Shown: positions 36,287-46,032, numbered from the stretch's first letter. The stretch is DNA of 64,000 bases from RGIG1959 sp964564305 (GCA_964564305.1 CAZMAM010000002.1:1-64000), one strand, 5' to 3'. Numbers and translations: made by a program. Notes: generated by a model from the letters alone, not told the origin.

Positions 36287-36329
36287 CGGGTAAGAGGTCA
36301 TACCGGGCCTCTTACCCGGTTTCTCTTTT
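36287..36329 (+). terminator. Terminator of the dnaB-tilS-hpt-ftsH operon
   Basis: CGGGTAAGAGG (36287-36297) and CCTCTTACCCG (36308-36318) form an 11-bp stem followed by GTTTCTCTTTT. It is the only strong stop signal after the long plus-strand housekeeping block. From 36330 to 36548 I see only weak hairpins. Confidence 0.8.
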
Positions 36330-36548
36330 GGCCGCTTTGCACCCGGCCTTTTTCTTTTTTTAAATTTTTTATGAGCGGTTCCCGGCTTCAGCCGGGCAAA
36401 CATAACTCTTGTTTTAAAAAGGCGCCCCGCATCAATCGGCATCGCCGTTTTCCTCAAATGCTCTTTTCGCTTTTCTGCTGAAAAATAGCTTTGATTTGCG
36501 CTTTCGGTTGTGCGATTTGCCGAATTTTTCATTTTGCACAAAATAAAC

Positions 36549-36576
36549 TTGCACGGGGGGGGGAATATTGTATAAT
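36549..36576 (+). promoter_or_regulatory. Promoter with a G9 homopolymer spacer (candidate phase switch)
   Basis: TTGCAC (36549-36554) and a perfect TATAAT (36571-36576) flank a 16-bp spacer that begins with nine consecutive G (36555-36563). The optimum spacer is 17 bp, so gain or loss of one G by slipped-strand mispairing should change promoter strength. It drives the giant adhesin starting at 36676. Confidence 0.7.
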
Positions 36577-36675
36577 CCATCTGGTTAATTCTCTTTGAAC
36601 ACTTTTTGCGGGATGGACTGTGTTCAGTTGCTTTTTGGGCGGTTTTTCGCAAAGAGGGGAAGGGCGGATGGAAAG

Positions 36676-39600
36676 ATGAAACATAACATTTTCCTTTCGA
36701 CGGGGCACAAGGCGGTTGCGCTTTTGCTGTCGCTTTTGGTTGTATTCTCGCTGCTGGCGCCGCTGGGCGGGCTTTTCGAGTCGGTTTCGGCGGAAGGCAC
36801 CAACGATACTTTCTACGATAACCGCGATTATTATATCAATGTTCAGGCGCTGCCGAAAACCTACCGTGATACTGAGTTGTTAAGTGACCCCGGGCAAATC
36901 GAAGTGCGCTTTACGGATGATTCCGGAGCTGTGCAATGGGTATCGCACTTAGAAGCGCTAGCTGTTGGCACTTATACCGGGGCGGACGCAGGGTATATTC
37001 TCAAAATTCCCGCTGCCCAGAGTGCAGCCGGAACAAAAACGGCCTCTCGGATGATTTTGCGTGATTTGCGTTACGCCGCAGCGGGGGAGGGGCAGCCTTC
37101 CCGTGCCGTCGGCAATATTCGCCTGATTTTTAAAGCCGAAAATGTCGATGTGCTGGATTTAAACAACAACGTGCGGTTTGTAGACCCCGCCGTCACCGCG
37201 TTGAACGCAAGCGGCTCTCCCGTTGCGGTGGGCAATGTGATTGAGGCGGACGGAAGCACAAAGCTTTTGAAATGTACCGATGCGTCATCTTCCGGCGTCT
37301 TTTATTATTTGGATATTCCGAAAGACGATTGGCAAAGTGCCGGTGTAAAGGCATTTCGTTTTTCGTGTGAAGAATATTTCCCGGCGGGAAGCGATGTACC
37401 GCGCGCCGGCCGGCTGGCGACACAGTCGCTGGGCATTGCCGAATACAGCGGCATCATCTTTTACGACGGCGCGATTGCGAGCAATCCGCATATTTACGAA
37501 ATTACCGACGATGTGCTGGCGGGCAATGCGGAGAACACTTCCGGCATTGCGCAATACGAAGTGGAGCTGGCGCAGGGCGCAAAGAGCGGCGAGGCATATC
37601 AAAATTATTTTGTGATGAAGGGCGAAGAGGGAGTTACCCCTTCCAAATATTTCTTCCCGGAAATTCTGGATTTTTCTATTCGCCGCAAAGTATGGGTCTA
37701 TAATGAGGATTGGTTCGGCCAGGATTATATTTATGCCACCGCGGATTTGGACGATCCCCTGCGTCAAACGGTTAAGCTGCCCGCCGATAAAGACATGAAT
37801 AATACCATGGGCAGCGAGGGTTGGTTTGTCACGCAGGAGGGCCTGGGCCTTCCGGCCGGGGCCAAAATGGTGTTTCACCCCATAGAGACAGAGCCGAACA
37901 GCGGCGCCACCGGCCCGACTTTTGTGCCTTTCCAAGGCGAGCAAGCGGAAGACGGTTCGAAAACGGTGATTCCGCAAATCACCTCCGTGGACGAATATAC
38001 TGCGGTATGGGCCCAAAACTTTACCCCCGCCTACGATGGGAATCGATATGATGAATCCGATTCGGTTCACGGAACTTCCGATACCGTCTATTACGTTTCC
38101 CGCAATTTTGCCGACCAATGGCTGCAAAAGAGCCAGTTCCGGGTGGATTACGATTTTCTGGTCAACGATAACAATAACAATTCCGGTGAAGATCTCTACT
38201 GGGTGGACGCGACGTATTACGATTTCCTCTCGAACAGCGAACTGCCGCAAGATCCCGATGCTTCCACAGATGATTATCTGAATACTTGGATGACCGGCCT
38301 CCCCGGCGCGAACGGAGAGAGCGTAAACAATTATAACGATTACTACGACAGTTTCGATCAATTTAATTTTGCGGTTAAATCTCTGGCTCAGGCCGCCACC
38401 GATTGGCGGTATCCGCTTTATTTCGGGAATTATTACCTTGATTTCAAGCAGGAATTTATCGATAAATTTTTTATTGGCGACAGAAGTACAAATAATGCCG
38501 ATCGATTTTATTCGGCCAATAATTCCAACGGGTTGGGGAATGACGGCGGGGAACCAGCATCGGTTGAAGGCGATCCGGATTATGATCCGGATGATCCAAA
38601 ATATCAATATCACCGTTCTGTAGGAGGCTTGGTTTATCCCTTACAAGGATACTGGTGGAACGGTAAAGAGGATAATTACCTTGGAGTAAATCAATGGATA
38701 GATAGGCAATATTACGCAACCGATGGTTCCACCGATGGAGAATTTTATTATGATGATTTAAAGGTCGGCAGTGCGGGAAACACCCTTGCGCCGTATTTTA
38801 ACTATCAGTGGCTTTCCGGGCAGACCGAAAACCAAGAATCGGTGTATAGAGAATATACCGCATCAATGGAAATGTATGAATCTAATTTTACTCCGGAACC
38901 GCAAGTTACTTGGGGAACAGGTAGTTTTACGGTTTTTAAACTCAAGATATCGGATTATTTCGATACATTAGTGCTTGGAAAGGATGGTCGGACGAATTTA
39001 TCTCAGCAAACAAGAGATGCGACAATATCGTTAACTGATGCCATCAATAATTGTATAATTGCGTATAATTACAAAAATGGCTGGAGCGGTTTGATTTATT
39101 CAGACGGTGAAAATCACAATAATAATGAAAATGCCATTGCTCTTTACAATGCGGTGATTCAAAAAGTTGGAAGTTCAAGTGCACATACTTCCGGTTATTA
39201 TTATGTTGTAATATGTGTCTTTGCTCAAGCAGATCAAAGAGACTTTAATCACGGTGGGTATAAATCTGGTTTTGCAAACGACTATCCCATTGATTTTATC
39301 AATTCTAATACAGGGGAAACATGTCGAATGGAATCGGGATTTAGTTCTTCAACTAAACCTGTTTCCGTTCAGGTTGAGCAAACGGCCAATAACGGCCGTA
39401 AAGGGTGGACCGTTGCTTCCAAATTCCCGTTTCGTGTGGAAAAGGATGAATCCCTCACGTATCAGGAACACGGTCAGGAATATCCCGTGATGCACTATGT
39501 GTTCGATTCTTCAAGCGGAGATACGGTGAATTTTACCTATGACGAAGAAAGCAAAGAACCTAAGGCCGTGAATTATTATGCCAATGAGCAAACCGTTCAT

Positions 39601-42600
39601 AATATGGGCTTCGAAAACTTCGGGTATTTTAATCAGGAGCCCGGGTATTTCCCGTTTAATAACGGTGAGCAAGATGCAACCGGCGCCGATACCGGCAAAG
39701 ACAGCAAAGGGTATAATTTCGGTTTTGCCACCAAAATTGAGTTGAAATTTCGGATTCCGGAAGGCGGGTATTTTACCGATGCAGAAGGCAACCGTCAGCC
39801 TTGCACGTTCACATTTACCGGAGACGATGACCTGTGGGTTTTTATTGACGGATTTTTGGCGCTCGATGTGGGCGGCGCCCATTCCCAAGCATCGGGGTAT
39901 ATTGATTTTTCAGTGATGGCACAAAACTCAAAACCGACTTCTTTTGCACAGTCCCCCCTTGGTGTTTTCAATGGTGGTGGCCATTGGGGCGATGGAGATG
40001 ATGATACATTTGACAACGGGGCACAGAGAATTTATAATATTTCTGTCAATCAATCCAATCCGGCTACAGTACACACCATGACCATTTATCACATGGAGCG
40101 CGGCATGGGGGATTCTAATTTACACATCGATTTCACCGCCCTTCCCGCGAATACCGATGTGCGGGTGGAAAAAGAGGTTGCCACCGAAAACCTGAATCCC
40201 GGGCTGGTCAGCGGGGTGCAATCGCTGCAGCAAACTTTGCAGGAAGCGAATCCGGAAAAAGATTATGATTACCGCGATCCGTTTTTGTTTAATGTATCTT
40301 CATCCCAGAACACGGTGGTATTGAATTCAACAGAATATTTAAACGAGAAATTTACCCGTTTCGATAATTTAAACGGTACCTCGGAAACCCAGGCCAATGT
40401 CGGGGGTACAATGTATTATGGTCCAAAAGAATATCTTTCAACGCAGTCAAATTCTTTCTGGCTGAAAGCCCGGCAAACCGCCGATTTTGTCAACGGTTTC
40501 AATATCGGTAGTAATCTGACTTTCGGAGAGATAGGAAAAAAAGAAGAGGGCATTATCACTGGTCATAATCCCGGAATGGCTTTTCAATCGGGGTTGCGGT
40601 ACGAGACTTACTTCCGGCTGATCAGGGAAGGCGGAAAAATTATCAATCCGTTTGAGGAAACCCAAAAGATTTTGTTGCAGGCGGGTGGAAAAGAAAATTA
40701 TGAAAATTTAAAGGCGATTAATAAACAAAATGGGAATTTAACCGATTTTGAACAGGCCCTTGCGCAAAAAGAGGAAGGTTACCAAAAATTTATTGAGGGC
40801 GAAAGCCTGCAAAATACCTCCGTTTCGTTTTCCGTAAATTACGATGATCCCAATAACCCGGATCCCGCGCATCTGGTTGCCCGTGAACTTCAGTACCTCA
40901 ATAAGGTTCAGACCACCGATTTGCTCGTTTCCGCCGAAATTGTGGACCCCGATCACGATTACGCGGTTGTCGATAAAAACAGCCGCCTGTTCAACTTTTC
41001 GCTGGAAATTTTTGTTTCCACTTCATATTTAAGCGCTCTATTTTCCGATGGAGACCAAACGGATACCTATACATTAAGCACTTGGATTCCGCTTGCGCTC
41101 GATGCGACCGTATTCACATACGATGAAAAGGGAAATCCACTCTCCCGAAACGAGACCAAACTTTCCCCGAAAGGCGAATTTTCCCTTTCCAAATACCAAA
41201 AGCTGCTCATTCACGGCCTTCCGGTGAACCTGCCCTACCGCATTACGGAAACACGGGACAGCCAATACGAACCTTTGGGCTTCTTTATCAATAACGATTA
41301 CGACACCGTGACCGGAGCTGCAGATGTTAAAACCGAGGCGGTAAATAAATATCTGATTAAAAAATTGTATACCCCGGAAAACGGGCTTTATGCCACCAAC
41401 CAAACTCCGGATGAGACGATGACTAAAGCTGGTTATAGCGCTATGACAGAAAAAGTCGGAACAACATCAAAATTTTTGCCAGGTCAAACGGATGCCTATT
41501 ATCTATGCCCCACTCATGTGGTTGGGATAAATGACAACCTTGATCCTCAGATCCCCGTATTGAACCCGTGCTACCCGACAGCGGAAAACGCGCTCACGGA
41601 ACAGGTTGCCACCCCGGAAGAGGCGATGCAGGCTTTTAACGGCGATGAAACCTCCGCACGGGAATTGCCCAATACCGTAAAGCGCGCCAATTCCATTCAG
41701 TTTGTCCATGTGTACAGCCCTATTCCCGGTGTGCTTCAGGCGCAAAAAACCATCGATAACGAACCGCTCAACGACGCCAAATTCGATGGCAAGTTTACTT
41801 TCCGTGCTCAGCTTCTGGATGCGTTTATCAATGTTGACGCTTCGGAAAGAACCGGCAATGACGTGAATGATGTTTCCGCACTTGAAAATTACGATCAGCT
41901 TCAGTTTGCGGACGCCGGTACCGATGAGCGCGGCATGGTCAATTTCACCGGGGCGGATTTCGGCACGGGAACGCAGGGCACCGATGCGTACTACCTGTAC
42001 GGCATTTCGGAGGATACTAGCCCTGAGGAAAATGATCCGGATTATCTTTACGACCCCACGCTTTATTACGCGATTGTGCATTATTCCTGTCAGACCGATC
42101 CGGAAACCGGGCAAGTGACCGATGAAAGTACCACGGTTAGCTATTACAAAGTCTTAGACGAAAATCATGATACCATTGAAGAATACAATCCCGCCGATGA
42201 ATTTATTTTGGGTGAACAAAAATTCCCGTGCTGCGGGGAGCTTCTTGTTTCCGGGGAAGAGCACACCATTCCCGTTTTCAATAACCAAACGAAGCCCAAA
42301 GAGACCGAGCTCGCGTTTCAAAAGCTGTCCCCATCGAAAAAGTCTTTGCCCGGTTCCTCCTTTGCGCTGTATACAGACGCGACCTGCGCCGAACCGGCTT
42401 TGAAAGAGCAAATCTCTGCCTCCGATGGCGCGGTGACATTTGAGCAAGTGGAATATAAGCGCAAAACCCAAGTGAGCCCCGGGGATATGCTCGCGGTCGA
42501 TTTGAATATTACCGAACCCGGAAGCGGCGCGGTTACGGAATTATCCGGAACCTTTATTTACAACGCCGATGTATTGCAATTTGAATATGCGCTTCCCGGT

Positions 42601-43215
42601 GGCAATACGGGCGCTTTAGCGGGCGCTGCCGTCACCGCGGCGGAAAACAATGCGGCCAATCCGGGTACTTTAGAGTGCGATATTCAGATTCCAAACGGTA
42701 TTGACCAAAATACCTCGGTTCCCGAGGGCGGCCTGACGTTGGCAAGGCTTCTCTTCACCGTAAAAGGGGATGTGCCTGCCGATTCACCGGTTTCAGATTT
42801 TACATTTACCGATAATATACAACCGACTTCGGCCTCATTATCATCGGATTATTCCGCTTACGGCTGCTCGGTGTACTATTTCAAAGAAACCGAACCGCCT
42901 GCCGGTTACGATCCGGTGCCCGGTGTTTTCCGCGCGGTTGTGTTCAGCGACGGAAGTTACGATATCCGCTACCGCGCCGATGCCGACGCTCCGTGGGCAG
43001 AATCCGTTTCGGGCGTCTTTGAGCCGGGTACGGGCGAGTTTGGGGAATGGCAATACGCCGTGATTGATCCCGCATCATTGCGCCCGCCCTTTGTGGGCGG
43101 CACGGGCACGCATCTCCTGCGGCTTTCCGGGTGGCTGGCGCTGGCGGTTTGCGCCGCAGGGTGCGCCGTCATGGCCATTGCCGCGGCGGTTCGCGCAAAG
43201 AAACGCAAGGGTTAA
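36676..43215 (+). CDS. Giant fibro-slime surface adhesin with nested cohesin-like domain
   Basis: A 2179-residue secreted protein. The ATG at 36676 follows GAGGGGAAGGG and opens a signal peptide ending near SVSAEG. Roughly residues 45-1030 are Asn/Asp/Tyr-rich extracellular sequence. Near 1040-1080 is a fibro-slime/PA14-like motif (GDDDLWVFIDG, LDVGGAH). Ig-like CnaB domains follow. In the last one, the first half (about 1874-1925, LPGSSFALYTD) and second half (about 2062-2100, YYFKETEPPAGY) are separated by about 130 residues of cohesin-like sequence (VSPGDMLAVDLNI, SGTFIYNADVLQFEY, LARLLFTVKGD). The C-terminus has a hydrophobic helix and RAKKRKG, but the expected LPxTG is replaced by PPFVGG (near 2136), so its wall sorting is unclear. 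An AT-rich section lies at about 38450-39400. It may be a pilus tip protein or free-standing adhesin. Confidence 0.85.
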   Translation: MKHNIFLSTGHKAVALLLSLLVVFSLLAPLGGLFESVSAEGTNDTFYDNRDYYINVQALPKTYRDTELLSDPGQIEVRFTDDSGAVQWVSHLEALAVGTYTGADAGYILKIPAAQSAAGTKTASRMILRDLRYAAAGEGQPSRAVGNIRLIFKAENVDVLDLNNNVRFVDPAVTALNASGSPVAVGNVIEADGSTKLLKCTDASSSGVFYYLDIPKDDWQSAGVKAFRFSCEEYFPAGSDVPRAGRLATQSLGIAEYSGIIFYDGAIASNPHIYEITDDVLAGNAENTSGIAQYEVELAQGAKSGEAYQNYFVMKGEEGVTPSKYFFPEILDFSIRRKVWVYNEDWFGQDYIYATADLDDPLRQTVKLPADKDMNNTMGSEGWFVTQEGLGLPAGAKMVFHPIETEPNSGATGPTFVPFQGEQAEDGSKTVIPQITSVDEYTAVWAQNFTPAYDGNRYDESDSVHGTSDTVYYVSRNFADQWLQKSQFRVDYDFLVNDNNNNSGEDLYWVDATYYDFLSNSELPQDPDASTDDYLNTWMTGLPGANGESVNNYNDYYDSFDQFNFAVKSLAQAATDWRYPLYFGNYYLDFKQEFIDKFFIGDRSTNNADRFYSANNSNGLGNDGGEPASVEGDPDYDPDDPKYQYHRSVGGLVYPLQGYWWNGKEDNYLGVNQWIDRQYYATDGSTDGEFYYDDLKVGSAGNTLAPYFNYQWLSGQTENQESVYREYTASMEMYESNFTPEPQVTWGTGSFTVFKLKISDYFDTLVLGKDGRTNLSQQTRDATISLTDAINNCIIAYNYKNGWSGLIYSDGENHNNNENAIALYNAVIQKVGSSSAHTSGYYYVVICVFAQADQRDFNHGGYKSGFANDYPIDFINSNTGETCRMESGFSSSTKPVSVQVEQTANNGRKGWTVASKFPFRVEKDESLTYQEHGQEYPVMHYVFDSSSGDTVNFTYDEESKEPKAVNYYANEQTVHNMGFENFGYFNQEPGYFPFNNGEQDATGADTGKDSKGYNFGFATKIELKFRIPEGGYFTDAEGNRQPCTFTFTGDDDLWVFIDGFLALDVGGAHSQASGYIDFSVMAQNSKPTSFAQSPLGVFNGGGHWGDGDDDTFDNGAQRIYNISVNQSNPATVHTMTIYHMERGMGDSNLHIDFTALPANTDVRVEKEVATENLNPGLVSGVQSLQQTLQEANPEKDYDYRDPFLFNVSSSQNTVVLNSTEYLNEKFTRFDNLNGTSETQANVGGTMYYGPKEYLSTQSNSFWLKARQTADFVNGFNIGSNLTFGEIGKKEEGIITGHNPGMAFQSGLRYETYFRLIREGGKIINPFEETQKILLQAGGKENYENLKAINKQNGNLTDFEQALAQKEEGYQKFIEGESLQNTSVSFSVNYDDPNNPDPAHLVARELQYLNKVQTTDLLVSAEIVDPDHDYAVVDKNSRLFNFSLEIFVSTSYLSALFSDGDQTDTYTLSTWIPLALDATVFTYDEKGNPLSRNETKLSPKGEFSLSKYQKLLIHGLPVNLPYRITETRDSQYEPLGFFINNDYDTVTGAADVKTEAVNKYLIKKLYTPENGLYATNQTPDETMTKAGYSAMTEKVGTTSKFLPGQTDAYYLCPTHVVGINDNLDPQIPVLNPCYPTAENALTEQVATPEEAMQAFNGDETSARELPNTVKRANSIQFVHVYSPIPGVLQAQKTIDNEPLNDAKFDGKFTFRAQLLDAFINVDASERTGNDVNDVSALENYDQLQFADAGTDERGMVNFTGADFGTGTQGTDAYYLYGISEDTSPEENDPDYLYDPTLYYAIVHYSCQTDPETGQVTDESTTVSYYKVLDENHDTIEEYNPADEFILGEQKFPCCGELLVSGEEHTIPVFNNQTKPKETELAFQKLSPSKKSLPGSSFALYTDATCAEPALKEQISASDGAVTFEQVEYKRKTQVSPGDMLAVDLNITEPGSGAVTELSGTFIYNADVLQFEYALPGGNTGALAGAAVTAAENNAANPGTLECDIQIPNGIDQNTSVPEGGLTLARLLFTVKGDVPADSPVSDFTFTDNIQPTSASLSSDYSAYGCSVYYFKETEPPAGYDPVPGVFRAVVFSDGSYDIRYRADADAPWAESVSGVFEPGTGEFGEWQYAVIDPASLRPPFVGGTGTHLLRLSGWLALAVCAAGCAVMAIAAAVRAKKRKG

Positions 43216-43265
43216 ATGCAAAAGGGAACAGGGTTTCCATAACTGCCTCCAAAATGTATTTAAAA

Positions 43266-43363
43266 CAGGGCGCTGCTTCAATCGGGCGGCGCCTTGTTTT
43301 CGGATACGGCAAAGCCAAAAGACTGCGCGGCAAAAAAAGCAGGGCAAATGCTGCCCTGCTTTT
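43266..43363. terminator. Bidirectional terminator region after the giant adhesin
   Basis: A first GC-rich stem (about 43266-43296) ends in TTGTTTT on the plus strand. A second, perfect 12-bp stem (43335-43346 and 43352-43363, AAAAGCAGGGCA / TGCCCTGCTTTT) has A- and T-runs on both sides and can end transcripts from either strand. A third palindrome (ACGGCCGG / CCGGCCGT) follows near 43384. Confidence 0.7.
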
Positions 43364-43429
43364 CGTTTGCATATAGCGCCGAAACGGCCGGCCTTGGCCT
43401 ATCTTCTTTGGCTTTCCGGCCGTTATGGC

Positions 43430-43888
43430 TTACTGTTCTTTACATTTTTCCTCGGTTTCAAAAACGCGGTAGGCTTCTTCAATATCGCTTTCGAGTTCTT
43501 GCAGCGCCGAGAGCACATCGTCCGCGGCGAGACAGGCGGCAGAAAGGATATCGTCCGCCTTGGCGGCGGCGGTCAGCAGCCGTTCCTCCACCGCCCTGCC
43601 GAAGAAAGCCTGAACCGGCATATCTTCTCCGTCCTCGTAAAACGAAACCTCGTCCGGTACGCCGTTGTTGTCGTTATCCGCCAGATACAGGTTAAATTCG
43701 CCGTTTCCCGTGAGATCAACGGCAAATGCGTTGATTTCTCCGGTCCCGTTGATATCCAAAAGCCCGATATCCGGAATTTTGTCCCCGTCCAAATCCAGCA
43801 GGATTTCGTTTCTGCCGCTGCGCACCATCAGGGCGCTCAGTTCTTTGTCTTTCTTCATCGCGCTTTTGATTTTTCGTAAACTGCCCAT
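43430..43888 (-). CDS. Small Asp-rich protein with calcium-loop-like repeats, unknown function
   Basis: A 152-residue protein without signal peptide. Its middle holds three short repeats resembling EF-hand or thrombospondin-3 calcium loops (DLDGDKIPDI, DINGTGEINA, DNDNNGVPDEV), and the C-terminal third is a predicted helix of acidic character. No enzyme motif is visible. It starts 3 bp after the preceding gene with a GAGGAGGAA site, so the two form an operon. Function unknown; calcium binding is inferred only from the repeat pattern. Confidence 0.7.
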   Translation of the reverse strand: MGSLRKIKSAMKKDKELSALMVRSGRNEILLDLDGDKIPDIGLLDINGTGEINAFAVDLTGNGEFNLYLADNDNNGVPDEVSFYEDGEDMPVQAFFGRAVEERLLTAAAKADDILSAACLAADDVLSALQELESDIEEAYRVFETEEKCKEQ

Positions 43889-43891
43889 GGG

Positions 43892-44539
43892 TTATTCCTC
43901 CTCTTTCTTGTCCTCATTTTTTTTGGTCTTTAATCCGGCAAAACCGGCGCGAATCCTCGCGCGGTTTTCCTCCATTTTCTGCTTGCGTTCGGCGGAGCGC
44001 TCCTCATGCATCTTGCGCTTGGCTTCTTTCGCCAATTCCTGCTGAACGCGGATGCCCTCGTCTACTTCGTCTTGAACCCACGCGGTGTCCCGGCGCAAAA
44101 GGGTTACCGAAAACGCGTCGAAGGCGGAATCCAGCGAAAACGCCGGTTCTTCCTGTGCCAGCAGCAGCATGGCGGTTTCGCCCTCCGCCAATTTCGCGCC
44201 AACGGTTTCCAGCAGCGTGGCGTTGCGATTGATATCCGAGGAATCCTTGGCGCCGCCGATGAGCTGACCGGTCACGCTTCCGATGAGCACGCCGAGCGGC
44301 CCGCCCAGCAGCCCGATAAACGCGCCGATTAATGTGCCGGTCATGGTGTCGTCCGTGCTGTCCACACCGCTGGACAGTGTATCCAGCACATCCACGGTGT
44401 TGCTGCCCTTTTTCACCAAAGCGCCCTGAAGCACCGTGTACGTGTCGGTGATGGGGCGTTGCTTCATTTGGGTAAACGCTTGGTATCCTTCGCTTTCCAC
44501 ATCAAAGATGACGGTGAGAATAATCGCGTTGTTTTCCAC
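43892..44539 (-). CDS. DUF1269-like protein with a glycine-rich hydrophobic hairpin
   Basis: A 215-residue protein. The N-terminal part (NNAIILTVIFDVESEGYQAFTQM) resembles the ferredoxin-like fold of the DUF1269 family. Two short Gly-rich hydrophobic helices (GTLIGAFIGLLGGPLGVLIGSVTGQLIGG) lie near residues 73-102, followed by a strongly charged helical C-terminus (EAKRKMHEERSAERKQKMEEN). The GTG at 44539 is chosen because GGGAGGCAG precedes it; a longer frame begins at 44614. Function unknown; membrane insertion or association is likely. Confidence 0.75.
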   Translation of the reverse strand: MENNAIILTVIFDVESEGYQAFTQMKQRPITDTYTVLQGALVKKGSNTVDVLDTLSSGVDSTDDTMTGTLIGAFIGLLGGPLGVLIGSVTGQLIGGAKDSSDINRNATLLETVGAKLAEGETAMLLLAQEEPAFSLDSAFDAFSVTLLRRDTAWVQDEVDEGIRVQQELAKEAKRKMHEERSAERKQKMEENRARIRAGFAGLKTKKNEDKKEEE

Positions 44540-44585
44540 TTTTCTGCCTCCCGTTATTGGTATTGGTGTGTCCGCTCGAATAAAT

Positions 44586-44614
44586 ATTGTACGGGAAATC
44601 GCTCGGCTTGTCAA
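44586..44614 (-). promoter_or_regulatory. Promoter of the DUF1269-like operon
   Basis: On the minus strand TTGACA (44614-44609) and TACAAT (44591-44586) are 17 bp apart. Confidence 0.7.
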
Positions 44615-44648
44615 GGCGACGATTTTGCGATTGTTGCGGCGTGCATAC

Positions 44649-46013
44649 TCAGCGCTCGTCTATCGGGACATAGGGTTTGCGCTCGCACACATTTTGATAC
44701 GCGGGGCGGATGATTTTTCCGGCGTTGATGAGTTCTTCAATGCGGTGCGCGCTCCAGCCGGCGATGCGGGCGATGGCAAAAATGGGGGTGTACAGTTCTT
44801 CGGGGAGACCCAGCATCCGGTACACAAATCCGCTGTAAAAATCCACATTCGCGCTGACGCCTTTGTACATTTTGCGTTCCTGTGCGATAATCTTCGGGGC
44901 CAGTTCTTCCACCGCGGAATACAGGGCGTATTCTTTTTGCATACCCTTTTCTTCCGAGAGCTTTCCGACAAAATGCCGCAATACTCTGGCGCGCGGATCG
45001 GAGAGCGAATATACCGCATGACCCATGCCGTAGATAAGCCCCGCTTTATCGAAGGCCTCTTTGTGCAGCAGCGCGCGCAGGTAGGCGGAAATTTCTTCGG
45101 TATCTGTCCAGTCGCGGATGTTTTCTTTCATGTCGTCGAACATCTGCACCACTTTGATGTTCGCTCCGCCGTGTTTGGGTCCCTTTAATGAACCTAAGGA
45201 GGCCGCGACGACCGAATAGGTATCGGTGCCGGAGGAGGACACCACATGGGTGGTGAAGGTGGAGTTGTTGCCTCCGCCGTGTTCCGCGTGCAAAACCAGC
45301 GCGATATCCAAAATGCGCGCTTCCAAAGGCGTGTATCGGCTGTCGTGCCGCAGAATGTGCAGAATATTTTCCGCTGTGGAAAGGTTCGGCAGAGGGTTGT
45401 GGATAATCAGGCTTTGCCCCAGCTGGTAATGGGTGTACGCGTGGTAAGCGTAAACCGACAGCATCGGAAAGAGCGCGATAAGCTGCAGCGATTGCCGCAT
45501 CACGTTTTCAACGGATATATCGTTGGCGTTGTCGTCGTATCCGTACAGTGTCAGCACGCACCGTGCCAGCATATTCATAATGTCGCCGCACGGAGCTTTC
45601 AAAATGACGTCGCGCACGAAGTTGGAAGGGAGGGTGCGGTAATCGGCGAGCGTTTTCCGGAAATCCGCCAGCTGTTCTTTGGTGGGCAAATGCCCGCACA
45701 GCAGCAAAAAGACCGTTTCCTCAAAACCCGGCGTACCGCTTTTGATAAAACCGTCCACCAGTTCCTCAATGTCGATGCCGCGGTAAAACAGCTTGCCGTC
45801 GCAGGCGACCGTTTTCCCGTCTACTACTTGGTTGGACTGGATTTCGGAAATTTCGGTGAGGCCCGTTAACACACCTTTGCCGTTGATGTCGCGCAGCCCG
45901 CGATTGACCTGATAAGTTTGGTACCATTTCGGGTCGATGTGGCTGTGCGCCAGACAGTCGGCGCTCAAATCACGAACGGCTGGAGTGATATCGGAATAAT
46001 TGGGGTTGCCCAT
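44649..46013 (-). CDS. gltA: Citrate synthase
   Basis: A 454-residue citrate/2-methylcitrate synthase condensing oxaloacetate and acetyl-CoA. Catalytic regions are HGGGNNSTFTTHVVSS, GMGHAVYSLSDPRA and the aspartate in NVDFYSGFVYRMLGLP. It is somewhat longer than typical because of an N-terminal extension of about 40 residues (SDCLAHSHIDPKWYQTYQV type) seen in clostridial enzymes. It supplies citrate for glutamate synthesis in an anaerobe. No aconitase or isocitrate dehydrogenase is nearby. Confidence 0.94.
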   Translation of the reverse strand: MGNPNYSDITPAVRDLSADCLAHSHIDPKWYQTYQVNRGLRDINGKGVLTGLTEISEIQSNQVVDGKTVACDGKLFYRGIDIEELVDGFIKSGTPGFEETVFLLLCGHLPTKEQLADFRKTLADYRTLPSNFVRDVILKAPCGDIMNMLARCVLTLYGYDDNANDISVENVMRQSLQLIALFPMLSVYAYHAYTHYQLGQSLIIHNPLPNLSTAENILHILRHDSRYTPLEARILDIALVLHAEHGGGNNSTFTTHVVSSSGTDTYSVVAASLGSLKGPKHGGANIKVVQMFDDMKENIRDWTDTEEISAYLRALLHKEAFDKAGLIYGMGHAVYSLSDPRARVLRHFVGKLSEEKGMQKEYALYSAVEELAPKIIAQERKMYKGVSANVDFYSGFVYRMLGLPEELYTPIFAIARIAGWSAHRIEELINAGKIIRPAYQNVCERKPYVPIDER

Positions 46014-46032
46014 CGCGCATCACGCATCCTTT

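Noticed and set aside
38160..38360. Asn/Asp codon runs in the adhesin as coding microsatellites for phase variation
   Set aside because: The runs are short and mixed codons; no pure repeat long enough to slip is present.
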